Origin: Moniliella sp. 'wahieum'
Lineage: Eukaryota > Basidiomycota > Moniliellomycetes > Moniliellales > Moniliellaceae
Direction: 5' to 3'
DNA length: 64,000 nt
Assembly: GCA_003971905.1 (NCBI GenBank)
Contig: RSEE01000092.1
Span: 62,001-126,000 of the forward strand
Shown: piece by piece, positions 53,701 through 63,739 of the stretch
Position numbering within the stretch: position 1 is the stretch's first letter
Layout: each line of letters opens with the position of its first letter
Notes under the pieces: model-generated
Seen by the model: only the letters and a program-made list of their open reading frames with translations
Told to the model about the DNA's origin: nothing
The model's database searches: none
Position numbers and translations under genes: made by a program

Positions 53701-55558
53701 ATCAATGACCCGTACCGGAGTGATTGGACATCGGTATAGTTGTGTCCGTGGCGCAGACCTAGAATTTCCTTGATGTGGTTGATCTCCTTGTTCTTGACTA
53801 CTTGATCGTGGCTCGCCTCACGTACGTTGAGCAATTTGCCACGGAGCGGGAACACACCATAGTTGTCTCGCCCACCTCCGACAGACCCGACACAGCCAAC
53901 GCCTTGGCCGAGTCACCTTCGGTTAAGATCAAGGTGCAGTTCTTGCTCTTGGCGCCTGTACCCGCATTGTTGGCATCCTCCAGTTTGGCAATACCAGTGA
54001 TACGACGGCGCTTGGCCCCATCTGTCCGGGTCAAGGCCTTGTTTGCTGAAAGTGGGAAAAGTTCTTGACCTCTTCGATCACATCAGACTTGAGCACCTTT
54101 TTCTCAAACGCTTCACTCATCGTCCATTTGGATCCAAACTTGGTGGATTTGAGCGTGAGCGTCTCCTTGGTCTGGCCGTCAAACGTGGGATTGACGATCT
54201 GGCAGTTGACAAATAGGAAACAGTAGTTGCGCACCTGGGTCGGCTTGACCGTCTCCTTCTTTTTGGCAAGATACTCGACGATACGCTGAACGATCTGGTG
54301 CTCGACAAAGTCAACATGGCGACCGCCTTTGATGGTGGCAATGTTGTTGACAAATGACACTTGCCGGAACGAACCATCGGACACGGCGAATGCCACCTCC
54401 CATATTTTCCCCTTGTCCTCACGGACTCGTAGATGATGGTGGGCTTGGCCTCTGGGGAGGCGACGCCATCAGCGTATCGCTGGTATTATTCATCGATTGG
54501 ACTGCCTTGACGTACATTTCCGTGTACTGCTTAAAGTTGGAGATCTTGATCCGTTCGCCATTCAACCAAACATTGACGTTCTTGACTGTGCCAGCCATGT
54601 CGTACACACGCTTCATCATCAGCGCCTCAATGTCGTCGTCAATCCCCCCATACGGAAACGAGCAAAGTCAGGCTTGAAGGTGATGCGGGTAAAGTCCTGC
54701 TTGCCCTTGGTGATGCTGGGCTTGCCAGCTTTGGACATGTTGTTGGAAAAGACTTGGCGGTACTTCTTCTCCTTGTCCTTGTTGCCCGTCTCGACGACAA
54801 ACTCGGTAGAGTAAATGTTGGCAAGCTTGGCACCATACCCGTTCCGCCCCCGTCACCTTGTCCTCCTCGTCATCGTAGTTGGACGAGGTGAGGAGGTTGC
54901 CAAAGATCAGCTCAGGAATCCACATGTTCTCCTTCTCGTGAATCTCAATCGGGATTCCACGCCCATTGTTCTCGACGCTGATCGAGCCTGCCTCCTTGTC
55001 GATGACCACCTTCAAAACGACATGTCCGGGTCGCGCACCTGAATAGCAAGAGAGGGGGGGGGGGTCAATTACATGCTATGCGGAGGCGCGGGAGGGGGAC
55101 ACACCTTGTTGTCGGCCGCATTCACGAGGATTTCATCAAAGATCTTGTAAAAGCCCGGGACATAGTTCGTCTTGCGCAGAACCATCTGCTGGGTGGTCTT
55201 GTCAACACCCAGAGCTCATCGGTCTGGAGCTCAATGGAGCCAATGTACGTGTCGGGGCGGAGGAGGACATGCTCGAGCTGGGTCAGCTTCTGGTACGTCT
55301 CGGTCGCCGTCTTGTTCTTTGCAGCAGCGGTCTGGGGCAGGGCAGGGGCAGGGGCAGCGGCGGGGCGGTCGAGGGCGTGGGGCGGTCGAGGCTCGTGTCG
55401 GCCGAGGGCGGGGTGGAGTCCGAGTCGTTGGCGCGGCGGGGCGCGAGGGGCTGCTTGCGCGGGCGGGCGCGGGCGGCGGGCGCTTTCTTCTTGGGCGGCG
55501 GGGCCGGCGCAAAGTCGGAGTGGTCGTCGGAGAGCGCAAAGTCCGACTCGTCCGACAT
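50780..55558 (-). CDS. TOP2: DNA topoisomerase II
   Basis: Type IIA topoisomerase that passes one duplex through another; essential for chromosome segregation. ATG 55558 (MSDESDFALSDDHSDFAP). GHKL ATPase: YQKLTQLEHVLLRPDTYIGS, VENNGRGIPIEIHEKE, GRNGYGAKLANIYS. TOPRIM: LILTEGDSAKALAVSGL, PLRGKLLNVREAS, MTDQDHDGSHIKGLIINF. Breakage domain: NMRSIPSVVDGLKPGQRKII, AYHHGETSLYQTIVGLAQ, PRYIYTSM (catalytic Tyr), NGSDGIGTGWSTN, PWYRGFTG. A Lys/Ala-repeat acidic tail ends EEDDEF at 50780. Introns at 55039-55104 and 52134-52237 are clear. Many indels break it (for example around 54840, 54420, 53860, 53660, 53310, 53120, 52600). About 1,500 residues, normal for fungi. Confidence 0.97.
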
Positions 55559-55940
55559 GGCGGCGGGGGGATGCGATGGATGGAGAAGAGGAAGAGGAAG
55601 CGGAGCGGCGATGAGAGGAGCGATGGCTGCCCCGCCCGACCTGCGCGCCTTCCCCCCTTTGTTTTTCTGACGCGCTGCCGCATCTGCCGCCACGGCGCCA
55701 CTGTTCGCGGTGTTGATCGCACGCCCCCCCGTGCATTCCGCCGGCGGACCCTGGTGCACGTGACTACCTGGCCTCGCCCCAAGTCACGTGCTCCGCAGCA
55801 CCCCTGATCGATTGCCGTTTATCTCGATTGCGCAGTTATAACCTGGTTGAAGTGGGATGCGGTGGATTGCATCTCAAAACACTCCATACAGAAGACAGCC
55901 CGCAGCGCAGCGCTTGTATATCGTTTCTCTCCCCCCTGGC
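55559..55940. promoter_or_regulatory. TOP2 promoter / NAC 3' flank
   Basis: 382 bases between two genes on the same strand. GTGCACGTGACTACC near 55752 and AAGTCACGTGCTCC near 55779 are two CACGTG-core boxes about 27 bases apart, roughly 200 bases upstream of the TOP2 ATG. TATAACCTGG lies near 55837. Confidence 0.45.
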
Positions 55941-56943
55941 CTAGTACGGCCCAAACGCAACGATGGCGCTCATCTGCTCACACGCAACCCGTCTCTCGTC
56001 AGTCTCCTCCCCGCCACGCACCATACACCACACCAGGCCACGTACCGCATCACCTTGGCACGCCATAGCGCCCCAAGCGCTGTCTCCCGGTCCATCTGGC
56101 CCTTGATCATCGTCTGTTCAATCACCGTTTCTGGGAACGTCATGTCCTTCTGCGTCGGCGGTGCACTGCGTGGCGCCTCGGTGGCCTCCTTGGTCTCTGC
56201 CTCGGCTGCGATAGGGTCCTGTTGGGTAGGGGGACAAGCACCCGTAGAGAGCAAAGACGTGGTGCCGGCCAGGGGGTCGAGTTTGGTGGTGTGGGCCGGG
56301 GTCACGCTCATGTCGGACGAGTGTGCATCGTCGTCCTGATCAACCGTCTCGCCTGCTGGTCCCTGCGTCCACTGCGTCCCCACCGTCCTGGCTCAACTCT
56401 TGGACCTTCGTAGGCTCCACCTCGGAGGGTGCGCGGGTGAATTCCGAGAGCCACGCTTGACTGCCTGTATCCTCGTGTCGAGCTGGTCAAGTTGCAAGGC
56501 GGATGAATGTGCTGGTGGTGGGTACCGTTGCCGTCGAGGAAGGGCACATTGACGGTTGGCATTAGTTCGGGAGTCTGGTCGGAACGTAAAGCCAATTGGT
56601 TTGCCTCTCCTCCTGTTGCTGCTGCACAATCATCGCATTTCTTCCTGTTGAAGGCGCAAGTGGTGGAACTGAATCAAGGCTGGACAGGGGGAACGGGGAG
56701 GGCAAGAGTAGCGAGGTGTTCTTGCGCTTGTTGCTGAGCAGGTGGGATGTGTAGGATACTGCCCTGGCCAAAGATGATGTACGAGTCGGCCGTGGGGGAC
56801 TTGTACACCTCAGATGTTCCACCACATATGTCTTCCCCGCTCCCGCTTCATCGTGATACGTCGCACGCCTTGGATGGGCACGAGGCCGAGCGCTAGGAGC
56901 GCCTTGCGCTCGCTTTTCTCCCTTGGCCAAGGACGTAGCCATC
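55941..56943 (-). CDS. EGD2: Nascent polypeptide-associated complex subunit alpha
   Basis: Ribosome-exit chaperone subunit. From ATG 56943: MATSLAKG, then after one frame jump KSERKALLALGLVPIQGVRR and ITMKRE; after another YVVEH and EVYKSPTADSYIIFGQG, the NAC domain with its typical strand pattern. A long Gln/Pro linker follows (about 200 residues versus about 55 in usual alpha-NAC), then the C-terminal UBA: MTFPETVIEQTMIKGQMDRET and ALGALWRAKGDA. An intron at 55974-56045 (GTACGTGG...GCAG) leads to a last exon MSAIVAFGPY ending TAG 55941-55943. One G is missing in AAG(G)GTGATG near 56052. The ATG is preceded directly by CAG, so an additional upstream exon is possible. Confidence 0.86.
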
Positions 56944-57747
56944 TGTGCACAGCGTTGGTGGTGAAGAGTGCAGAGGAGACAGAGGAAGAGGTGATAGGGA
57001 TGGGAAGAGAGCTGGTCCTGGCTAGGGTAAACGTTGAACGTTACCCCCCCCATCCCTGCACAGACAGGTACGGTCTTGGGAGCTTGCGGATCCAAGACAC
57101 TTGCCAAAGCTTGCGCACAGGGCCAAGTGAGTTTGGGGACTGCCCCCGTGCCCGTACGGGGGCACTGGATCGGGGCAGGCACAGCGCCAGTCCCACAGCT
57201 CCCCTGGCCGCTGCGCCACAAGGACTAAAAATAGAGCTGGCCTGCAGCGGTCTGTCCTGTGCGCGTGCTAGCTGCTACGATACTACTACTGCTGGCGCCC
57301 CTGTTCTGTTTCCGGCGTGAGGCCACCGGCACTGCCACCACACTTGACGCCCAACGGGCCCCCTCGGTCCTTGCTCAGCTACGCTCCTGCTCCTGGCCAC
57401 TTCCCCCCCTGTCTGCAGCCCTGCGATGGCGGCATAGCCTACGGTGCGCAGTGGCACACTACAGTACGACCAGCCCAGAAAAAATCCGCATGATCAGATC
57501 TCAGACCTCCATAAATGCATCGCCAGACCATAAATGACAAGCAGAGAGGCCGTTCCCAACGCCAACCGCGGACGTGCCTCGTGCGTAGCAGTGCGTGCAG
57601 TTGCGTCCGCGTTCGCGTCCGCGTCCCACCCAGTCCGGTTGGCCCACCAAAACCAAACGATGAGCAACAATAAGTGAGAATGGATAATCATAAACGAGAA
57701 ATCGGTAACCGGATGTCGATTACCGATTACCGATTACTAGTTACTAG
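56944..57747. promoter_or_regulatory. NAC promoter region
   Basis: 804 bases with no gene. AAACGTTGAACGTTA sits at 57029-57043, about 90 bases upstream of the NAC ATG. An inverted repeat TGCCCCCGT...ACGGGGGCA (9-bp arms, 6-nt loop) lies at 57141-57164. TCCGCGTTCGCGTCCGCGTCC near 57606-57627 is a short tandem repeat, and GATTACCGATTACCGATTACTAGTTACTAGTTACTG at 57718-57753 runs into the stop codon of the next gene. Confidence 0.45.
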
Positions 57748-60700
57748 TTACTGGCGCTTAGCGCGCGACAGCACGCCAAAGCCTTCGCGGATAACAAGGT
57801 GGAGCGAGGTAGTCATGGTGATATCCTTAAGTTCCTCGGGGGTCAATCCTAGTCCGTCGGAGCCGAGACCCGAAGCGCTCAAGTTGGGCAGCGGGTAAGG
57901 AATGATCAGTTGACCAATTACCTTGGGATGGTACGGAGCTGGCGTCAGTAACCCCAATGGGACACGAGTACGTGCACCCAAGACCAAAGCGCATCGCCAT
58001 GGTCGTTCCGAATCTTCCGGGTCGGAATCGGGATCGGACTCAGCAAGTTCCGACCCGCTTCTGCCTTCTCCCCCAGGGACCGCCGTGGACGTTGTCGATG
58101 CTGGTGCGGTCCCAGCTACGTCCCGCGGGGTGAGGGAGGCGTCATGCTCTACGCGCCGTACGGATCGCGAAGCGGATGCCGAAGTTCGATTTTGGCTTTG
58201 AGACGTCGGCCAAGGAGGAGCGGAGGGCGGTACGACCTAGTCGATCAGCGAGCACGTTGCGGGTCGGACTAGGCTCGCGCGATCCCGATCCCGATCCTGA
58301 TCTTGATCCCGAGCCAGGGAGGTCGAGGGAGACGCCACGTGCATGGCGCGGCGAGTCGAGGGGGAGCGCGTATCGCCATTGGTAAATGTGGCTGAGGAGG
58401 TGGGACGGGCAAATGCGCGTGCGGTTACCCCGCGAGAGGGGACACGGCTGAAGTAGAAGAGCGAGATAACGCCACGGACGATAACGCTACCCCAGCGCTA
58501 GACCCAGCACGTTCCAGTGACGCCAGCGCGGCCGCGCGAGACGCCTCTTTCCCCTTACGCGTCGTGCGCGCTCGGTCTCCCGTGTCCATTCGATCCGAAT
58601 GGGGATCGAGCGCGCGGGAGGGGGTGGCTCGTGCCCACCAGCACGTTCCACCAGGTTGTAGTGCGACCAAACGCTACTGAGCGTTCCACTTGCTGCTGTG
58701 TGATGCCTTGCTCCGTACCGAGCCCATGCTGGCCGATGCACGCAGCGCCGTAGGCTTGACCTCGGCTTCTTGCGGCCCTGTATCAGGCAAAGACGTACGA
58801 AGCCACTTGCGCACCATCCAAACGTACCCCTGCGCACGACGACCGTTCACCCTCCGTTCCACCGGCACCATCGGCACACCTTCTCCGCCACCGAGGTTGA
58901 AGCTGGCCCGCGTGGTGACCGAAGCGGTTTCCGCGTCGTGGCCGCCGTCGCTCCCAAGGGCAGAATCCGGACGTGGGCGAATCAACGACAAGCGTCGTGC
59001 TGTGTCCCTTCTCCGATCTAGGGATGCTCGCGAGCCACTGGTAGAGGTACGAGAGACGCCCACCTTGGGCCCTGTAGGCATGACAGGCACGGCAGAGGCA
59101 GAGGCAGGCGGGGTACGCTGGTTGTTCAGCAGACGCTTGAATCCCGACAAGAGTTTGTTTCCTTCCTCGGTAGACGTGCTGGTTGGCCGACCAAACACAT
59201 TCCTGCGTGGAGGAGACGGGGTGGCGCTCACCATCGACTTGGGCGCAGCAAGTTTGTTGCTTGAGGTGGAGGTGATCCCTTGGTTCAACGACGCCTGTGT
59301 AGATGGAGGAGAGAAACGCCAGCCTTTTGTGGCTGCGCACTTGCAATGCCCGATCCGTTTGACCTGGCGAAGGGTGGTTGAGCCAGCCCGCCAGCAGAGG
59401 TAAATTGGTGGGGGATGCCATTGAAAGAGAGATTGGGATGGGCGTCGCCGCTCTGTGCCCCGTCCTCCTCCTCTTCTTCCGATTGGGTATGCGACCTGCT
59501 TTGAACCGGCTCTAATGGGGTTTTCAGCGGCCGAGGCGAGAGGAGCCCGGTAGGGGAAGTGGGGGGGAAGGGCGCACTGGATGCTTGGGTGAGCGAGTCG
59601 ATATCGTTCACACCAAACACGATCTCGGCCGGTTCAAGCACAGCAAGGTTGTCCAGTTCAAGGAACCCGCGCTTGGTCACTTTGGCCACGCGCTCGTCCG
59701 TGCCCGCATCGGAAATGATGGTGGGCAAGAGGGTGTGGAAGGCAAGGTTGTAGAGAGGAATGATTCTTGAGCGGAAGGTCGAGTGGCTTAGTGTGCTACT
59801 GTGAGCACCACTGGCAACGAACCCAATGTCTCGATCGATTGTTCGCTGCGGTTGGACGCTGTACTCGGTCGTCGTGGCACGTCCGCCCCATTCCCTACCG
59901 ATTGAGAGTGACTTCCCGCCGAATCGCTCTGGCGCATTCGTGGCGCCGAAGGCAAATCGTACTCGGCCGTTGCGTCCCCTCCTTCCGTCGGGGCATCGGG
60001 ACTAAACACAGCATCTTCCGGTAAGACACTGATCCCACTCGCAATGCTGTCAAAGCTCGAGCGAGGGAACGAGTTGCCGGCACTGGTGCTAGACGTATGC
60101 GAGCAGTTTGTGCCCGGTCGATCTCGATTGCGCTTCGAGACGAGCTGGATCTGTAAGTTAAGCGGGTGGACATGTTTCGTCGTGGGGCGGGCGGACCTGG
60201 AGGGATCACAAGGTCGGCGGGGGGGGGGGGGAGGGTTAGAATACAGCAGCGTGATCGAGAGAGCAGAGGAGGACATACGATCACGAGCTGTTCGGGTGGC
60301 AACTTGGCTTTCTGTGCTTGGCGCGTTTCCGCCGAACTTCCACCGAAGGGGGGTGCGGAGAAGCGGAGGGCGCACGCGCAGCCGCACGCGGGGGAGAGGA
60401 CAGATCGACAGAAGGGGGGATATGGTCAAACCTACTTCGCCCTGGAGCGAGGGAGGGAGGCAAACCACTGGCGTATGTGAGTTGCGAGGGTTCTCCTCCT
60501 CCTCCTCCTTCTCCTTCTGCTTCTCCTCTTGGTCAACCAGTGCAAATGGGGGGCCACCAGGCATGTGGAGGGTGCCAGCTGCAGGTGCCAAGGCGTGAGC
60601 GTCGGCCTTGTTTGGCGCTGCTGCTGGCGCTCCTTGGAGGCTGCATAGGGTCGCGATGGAGAATGTCGCCGACGGCAGCGGAGGAAGGAGCGGAGGCCGG

Positions 60701-60953
60701 TGGGATCAGCGGCTGGCCGAGGGTGCGGAGGGGGGCCAAGGCAGCCTGGGCGGAGCGGCCAATGTCGCCAAAGAAGCCGGCGATGGGGCCGGAGGGGGCA
60801 GAGGCAGGGGGAGGGGACGACGCGTAGAGGTTGTCGCCATCGGCCAGATGGGGCTCGTCCTGCCGCCCGAGACGCAGCGGGGCCGAGGGGGAGGCGGCGG
60901 CGGGCAGCGTCGCTGTGGCTGGCGTCGGCGGTGCGGAAGAAGGAGAAGACCAT
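57748..60953 (-). CDS. Large protein of unknown function
   Basis: ATG 60953 opens MVFSFFRTADASHSDAA. Then, across frames: APSGPIAGFFGDIGRSAQAAL, LHMPGGPPFALVDQEEKQKEK, FGGNAPSTESQVATRTARDR, NRSEQSIETLGSLPVVLTVAH, YNLAFHTLLPTIISDAGTDE, RVAKVTKRGFLELDNLAVLEP, NVFGRPTSTSTEEGNKLLSG, FKRLLNNQRTP, RAQGYVWMVRKWLRT and the C-terminus TRVPLGLLTPAPYHPKVIGQL, LIIPYPLPNLS, LTPEELKDITMTTSLHLVIR, EGFGVLSRAKRQ at 57748. No signal peptide or membrane segment. The middle is Ser-rich. LAxHxLLPxI...GFLxxxxLxVLEP weakly recalls fungal Msb1/Mug8-type proteins, but I would not name it on that. An intron probably lies near 60160-60250. Confidence 0.62.
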
Positions 60954-62218
60954 GGGGGGTGAGGGCCCGTGGGCCGTGGGGGGGCGGTGGGGATGGTGGG
61001 GATGGTGGGATGGTGGGGGCGGCGGAGGCGATGGATGGGGGCTGCTGCGGATGGCGGATGGCGGGAGGATCGTGCGCAGTCCGTACGAGTAGCGAGGCTC
61101 GACTGGGCTCGTCCCTGTGCGCAGAACAGCCCCCGCAGTCACCTGGTCACTACGCTGCACTGCCCCCCTGCGTCGTCTCCCTTGCAACTTGGGACGCCTC
61201 CCTGCATTTCAATTCCAGCCCAGGCCCTGACAAACGCGGTCCAATCTGCATCCGCCTCCGCCGCACCCTCTCTCGCTCTCCCCGACCATCTGTCTGCATC
61301 TCGCCAGCGACACGCTGATACCGACGGCCACTACCTACCAACCCCACGTGGCGCTCCGACTGCGGCCTGCGTTTGGGGACGCCGATTCATTGCATCAGCA
61401 TTGTGTATCCACACAGACAAGACCAGCAGGTGTGCACACACGCAGACGGTCAGGCCCCTCGCGCATGGGCCACGGCTTGAGCGCCACAATCGACCGGATG
61501 GAGTGGCCATGCACTGGCCAAGGGAGCAGCACGCACAGCAATAAGACAGGCAGATTAACCCCCCGTGGACTGACCGAGTATATTTGCGGCACACCAGGAC
61601 CCCTGGTAGTTCCATGCGCCGTCTCGGGTCTCTCGCACACACACAGTGTCAGGAATATACTCAGCATCAACCCATGTTTCAACCCATGTTAAACGACGTC
61701 TTGGCGCTGGGCTGCATCCGTCACCGTGTTGCCCTTTGCTCGTCATCATTTTCTGGTGTCAGTCATCCTTCACGAGCCATGGCCTCGCCTGGCAGCACGC
61801 ACAGCAGAGAGCGTAGGACCCACCACCCCGCCGCACGGGCAACACACCGCGCGGGATCAACGTCAGGATGGGCACCGCCAGGCATGGATGGGCACACGGG
61901 CCAGATCTCAGATTCAGGAGGTGGGAGCGGGGAGCGCTTGTTGCTCGGACAGTCGCCCGGCCGGCGGCGGCAGAGAGTAGGGTTGCGTGGCACGGCGCCT
62001 GTGTCGCTGCTTTCCACGCGCCCCGCCCCGCCGCCGATAAGCAGCGAGGCGGAGCACGTCCCCCTGCTGCTGACGTCAGCCACAGGGCACCGCGCCCGTG
62101 TGGAGCGCGCCGCCCTTCTCGCTCCTGCCGTGGCTCTCACGCCCGCCGAGGCCATCGACATCGCATACCCCGCGCCCGCCCCCTCCGCCCACCGCGCCCT
62201 ACCCCGCCCCCCCCCCCC
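60954..62218. promoter_or_regulatory. Divergent promoter region (unknown gene / Rab5)
   Basis: About 1.26 kb between divergent genes. GATGGTGGGGATGGTGGGATGG-type repeat at 60991-61020; TGCTGACGTCAGCC at 62069-62082 with a perfect GCTGACGTCAGC palindrome, 137-148 bases upstream of the Rab5 ATG, the same core seen upstream of the FAT1-like gene. A pyrimidine-rich leader runs up to the ATG. No further gene recognised. Confidence 0.5.
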
Positions 62219-62923
62219 ATGGCCGCCCCGCAGACATTCCAGTTCAAGCTCGTCCTCCTAGGCGAGTCCGCCGTGGGCAAGAGCTCCCTCGTCATGCGCT
62301 TCGTCAAGGACCAGTTCGACGACTACCGCGAGTCCACCATCGGCGCTGCCTTCCTCACCCAGTCCATCCGCCTCGACCCCGCCACCATTGTCAAGTTCGA
62401 GATCTGGGACACGGCCGGCCAGGAACGATACAAGTCCTTGGCCCCCATGTACTACCGCAACGCCAACTGTGCGGTCGTCGTGTACGACGTCACCCAGCCG
62501 GTACGTGCGCTGTCTCCCCCTGCCCTTGTTCGCTTCTCCGCTTCTCCGCTTGCTCCTCTGCTCACCTGCCTTCCTGCCTTCCTCCCGCCCAGTCGTCCCT
62601 CGCCAAGGCCAAGGAGTGGATCGCCGAGCTGCACCGCCAGGCCGACCCCAACATTGTCATTGCATTGGCCGGCAACAAAGCGGATCTGGCCACCGACGCC
62701 AAGGCAGTGCCCACCGAGGAGGCCGAGGCATATGCTGCGCAAGAAGGTCTGCTCTTCATTGAGACCTCGGCCAAATCGGGCCTGCATGTCACCGAGCTCT
62801 TCCGTCTCATCGCCGAGAAGCTCCCTCGTACCCCCCTTCCTCGGCTAGTAAGCCTGCTCAGACCAGGGGCGGCGTGGATCTCAGGGAGGCGCCCAGACCG
62901 ACTCGGACGCATGCAACTGCTAA
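62219..62923 (+). CDS. Rab5-family GTPase (Vps21/Ypt5x)
   Basis: Small GTPase of early endosomes. Exon 1 (62219-62500): [49 protein letters not shown] (Rab5 switch I), [21 protein letters not shown] (G3 and switch II), VVVYDVTQP. Intron 62501-62592 (GTACGTG...CCCAG). Exon 2: [32 protein letters not shown] (G4 NKAD), [11 protein letters not shown] (G5), [11 protein letters not shown]. Two C-run losses (near 62832-62837 and 62892-62894) hide the true tail; restoring register places the CNC prenylation end (TGC AAC TGC TAA) at 62912-62923. IGAAF and the YRxSTIGA context are Rab5-specific. Confidence 0.95.
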
Positions 62924-63009
62924 CCGCACCTGTCTCTCCTGGACCTTTTCTCGCCCCCCTTTCGGCCCCCCTCCACTCCTTCGCCTGTCCCCTCTCCCCC
63001 CCTCCTTTC

Positions 63010-63045
63010 CCTCTCTCTCTCCTCCTCTCTCTCTCTCTCTCTCCT

Positions 63046-63100
<55 letters not shown>

Positions 63101-63107
63101 CTCTCTC
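63010..63107 (+). repeat. CT dinucleotide microsatellite
   Basis: Almost uninterrupted TC/CT repeat of about 98 bases, broken by TCCTCCTCT and TTCTCTC variants. It lies about 90 bases past the Rab5 stop codon. Confidence 0.95.
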
Positions 63108-63739
63108 ACTCTTCGCCCCCCCCCCCTCCCCACTCCCTTATCCCGCTTGGCTTTTGACCAACACCCCATACTCGTCCTCCTGTCTCTACCTCTTTGGCTG
63201 CGTCCCGGCCGATCATGATGTTTACCCTCTGTCCCTCTGTCTGATTCATACTTTGCCCCATTTTCTTTTATTCTCTGCTGTTCCACTTCTCCTTTCCCCG
63301 CAGGACCCCTCTGTCCGCATGCAGCGCCCCCGTCCTGCCCTATTCTCTCCTGCATGAGCCTCACTGGGCAGATCGTGATGCCCCGCGGCACTTGCGGCGA
63401 TGGACGTGGGCGTCTCCTGGAAGCAGGAAAGGCCTGGATCTGCCAGACCTTCTTGCCATTCTCCCATATGCAGTGAGGTGATACGCCACACCCCCACATA
63501 CACCCAGTTGCGGTGGCCACGCTCCCCCCCCCCGGACTATCCGGTGTTTTATTGGTGTAGCCAGCTAGCAGCCGTACAAGTCTCTTGAAATGATACAGCA
63601 GCAATCCCAATTCCAAGCGATGAAAATTGCAACCTGAACCACAGTGTCTGCGCTGTGCCCCCGTTCCACCAGCTACACCAACACCATCCGCGTCGCCGCC
63701 GCGCCTATGCTGACCTTGCCTCGTGCGCTCGGCTATGGG

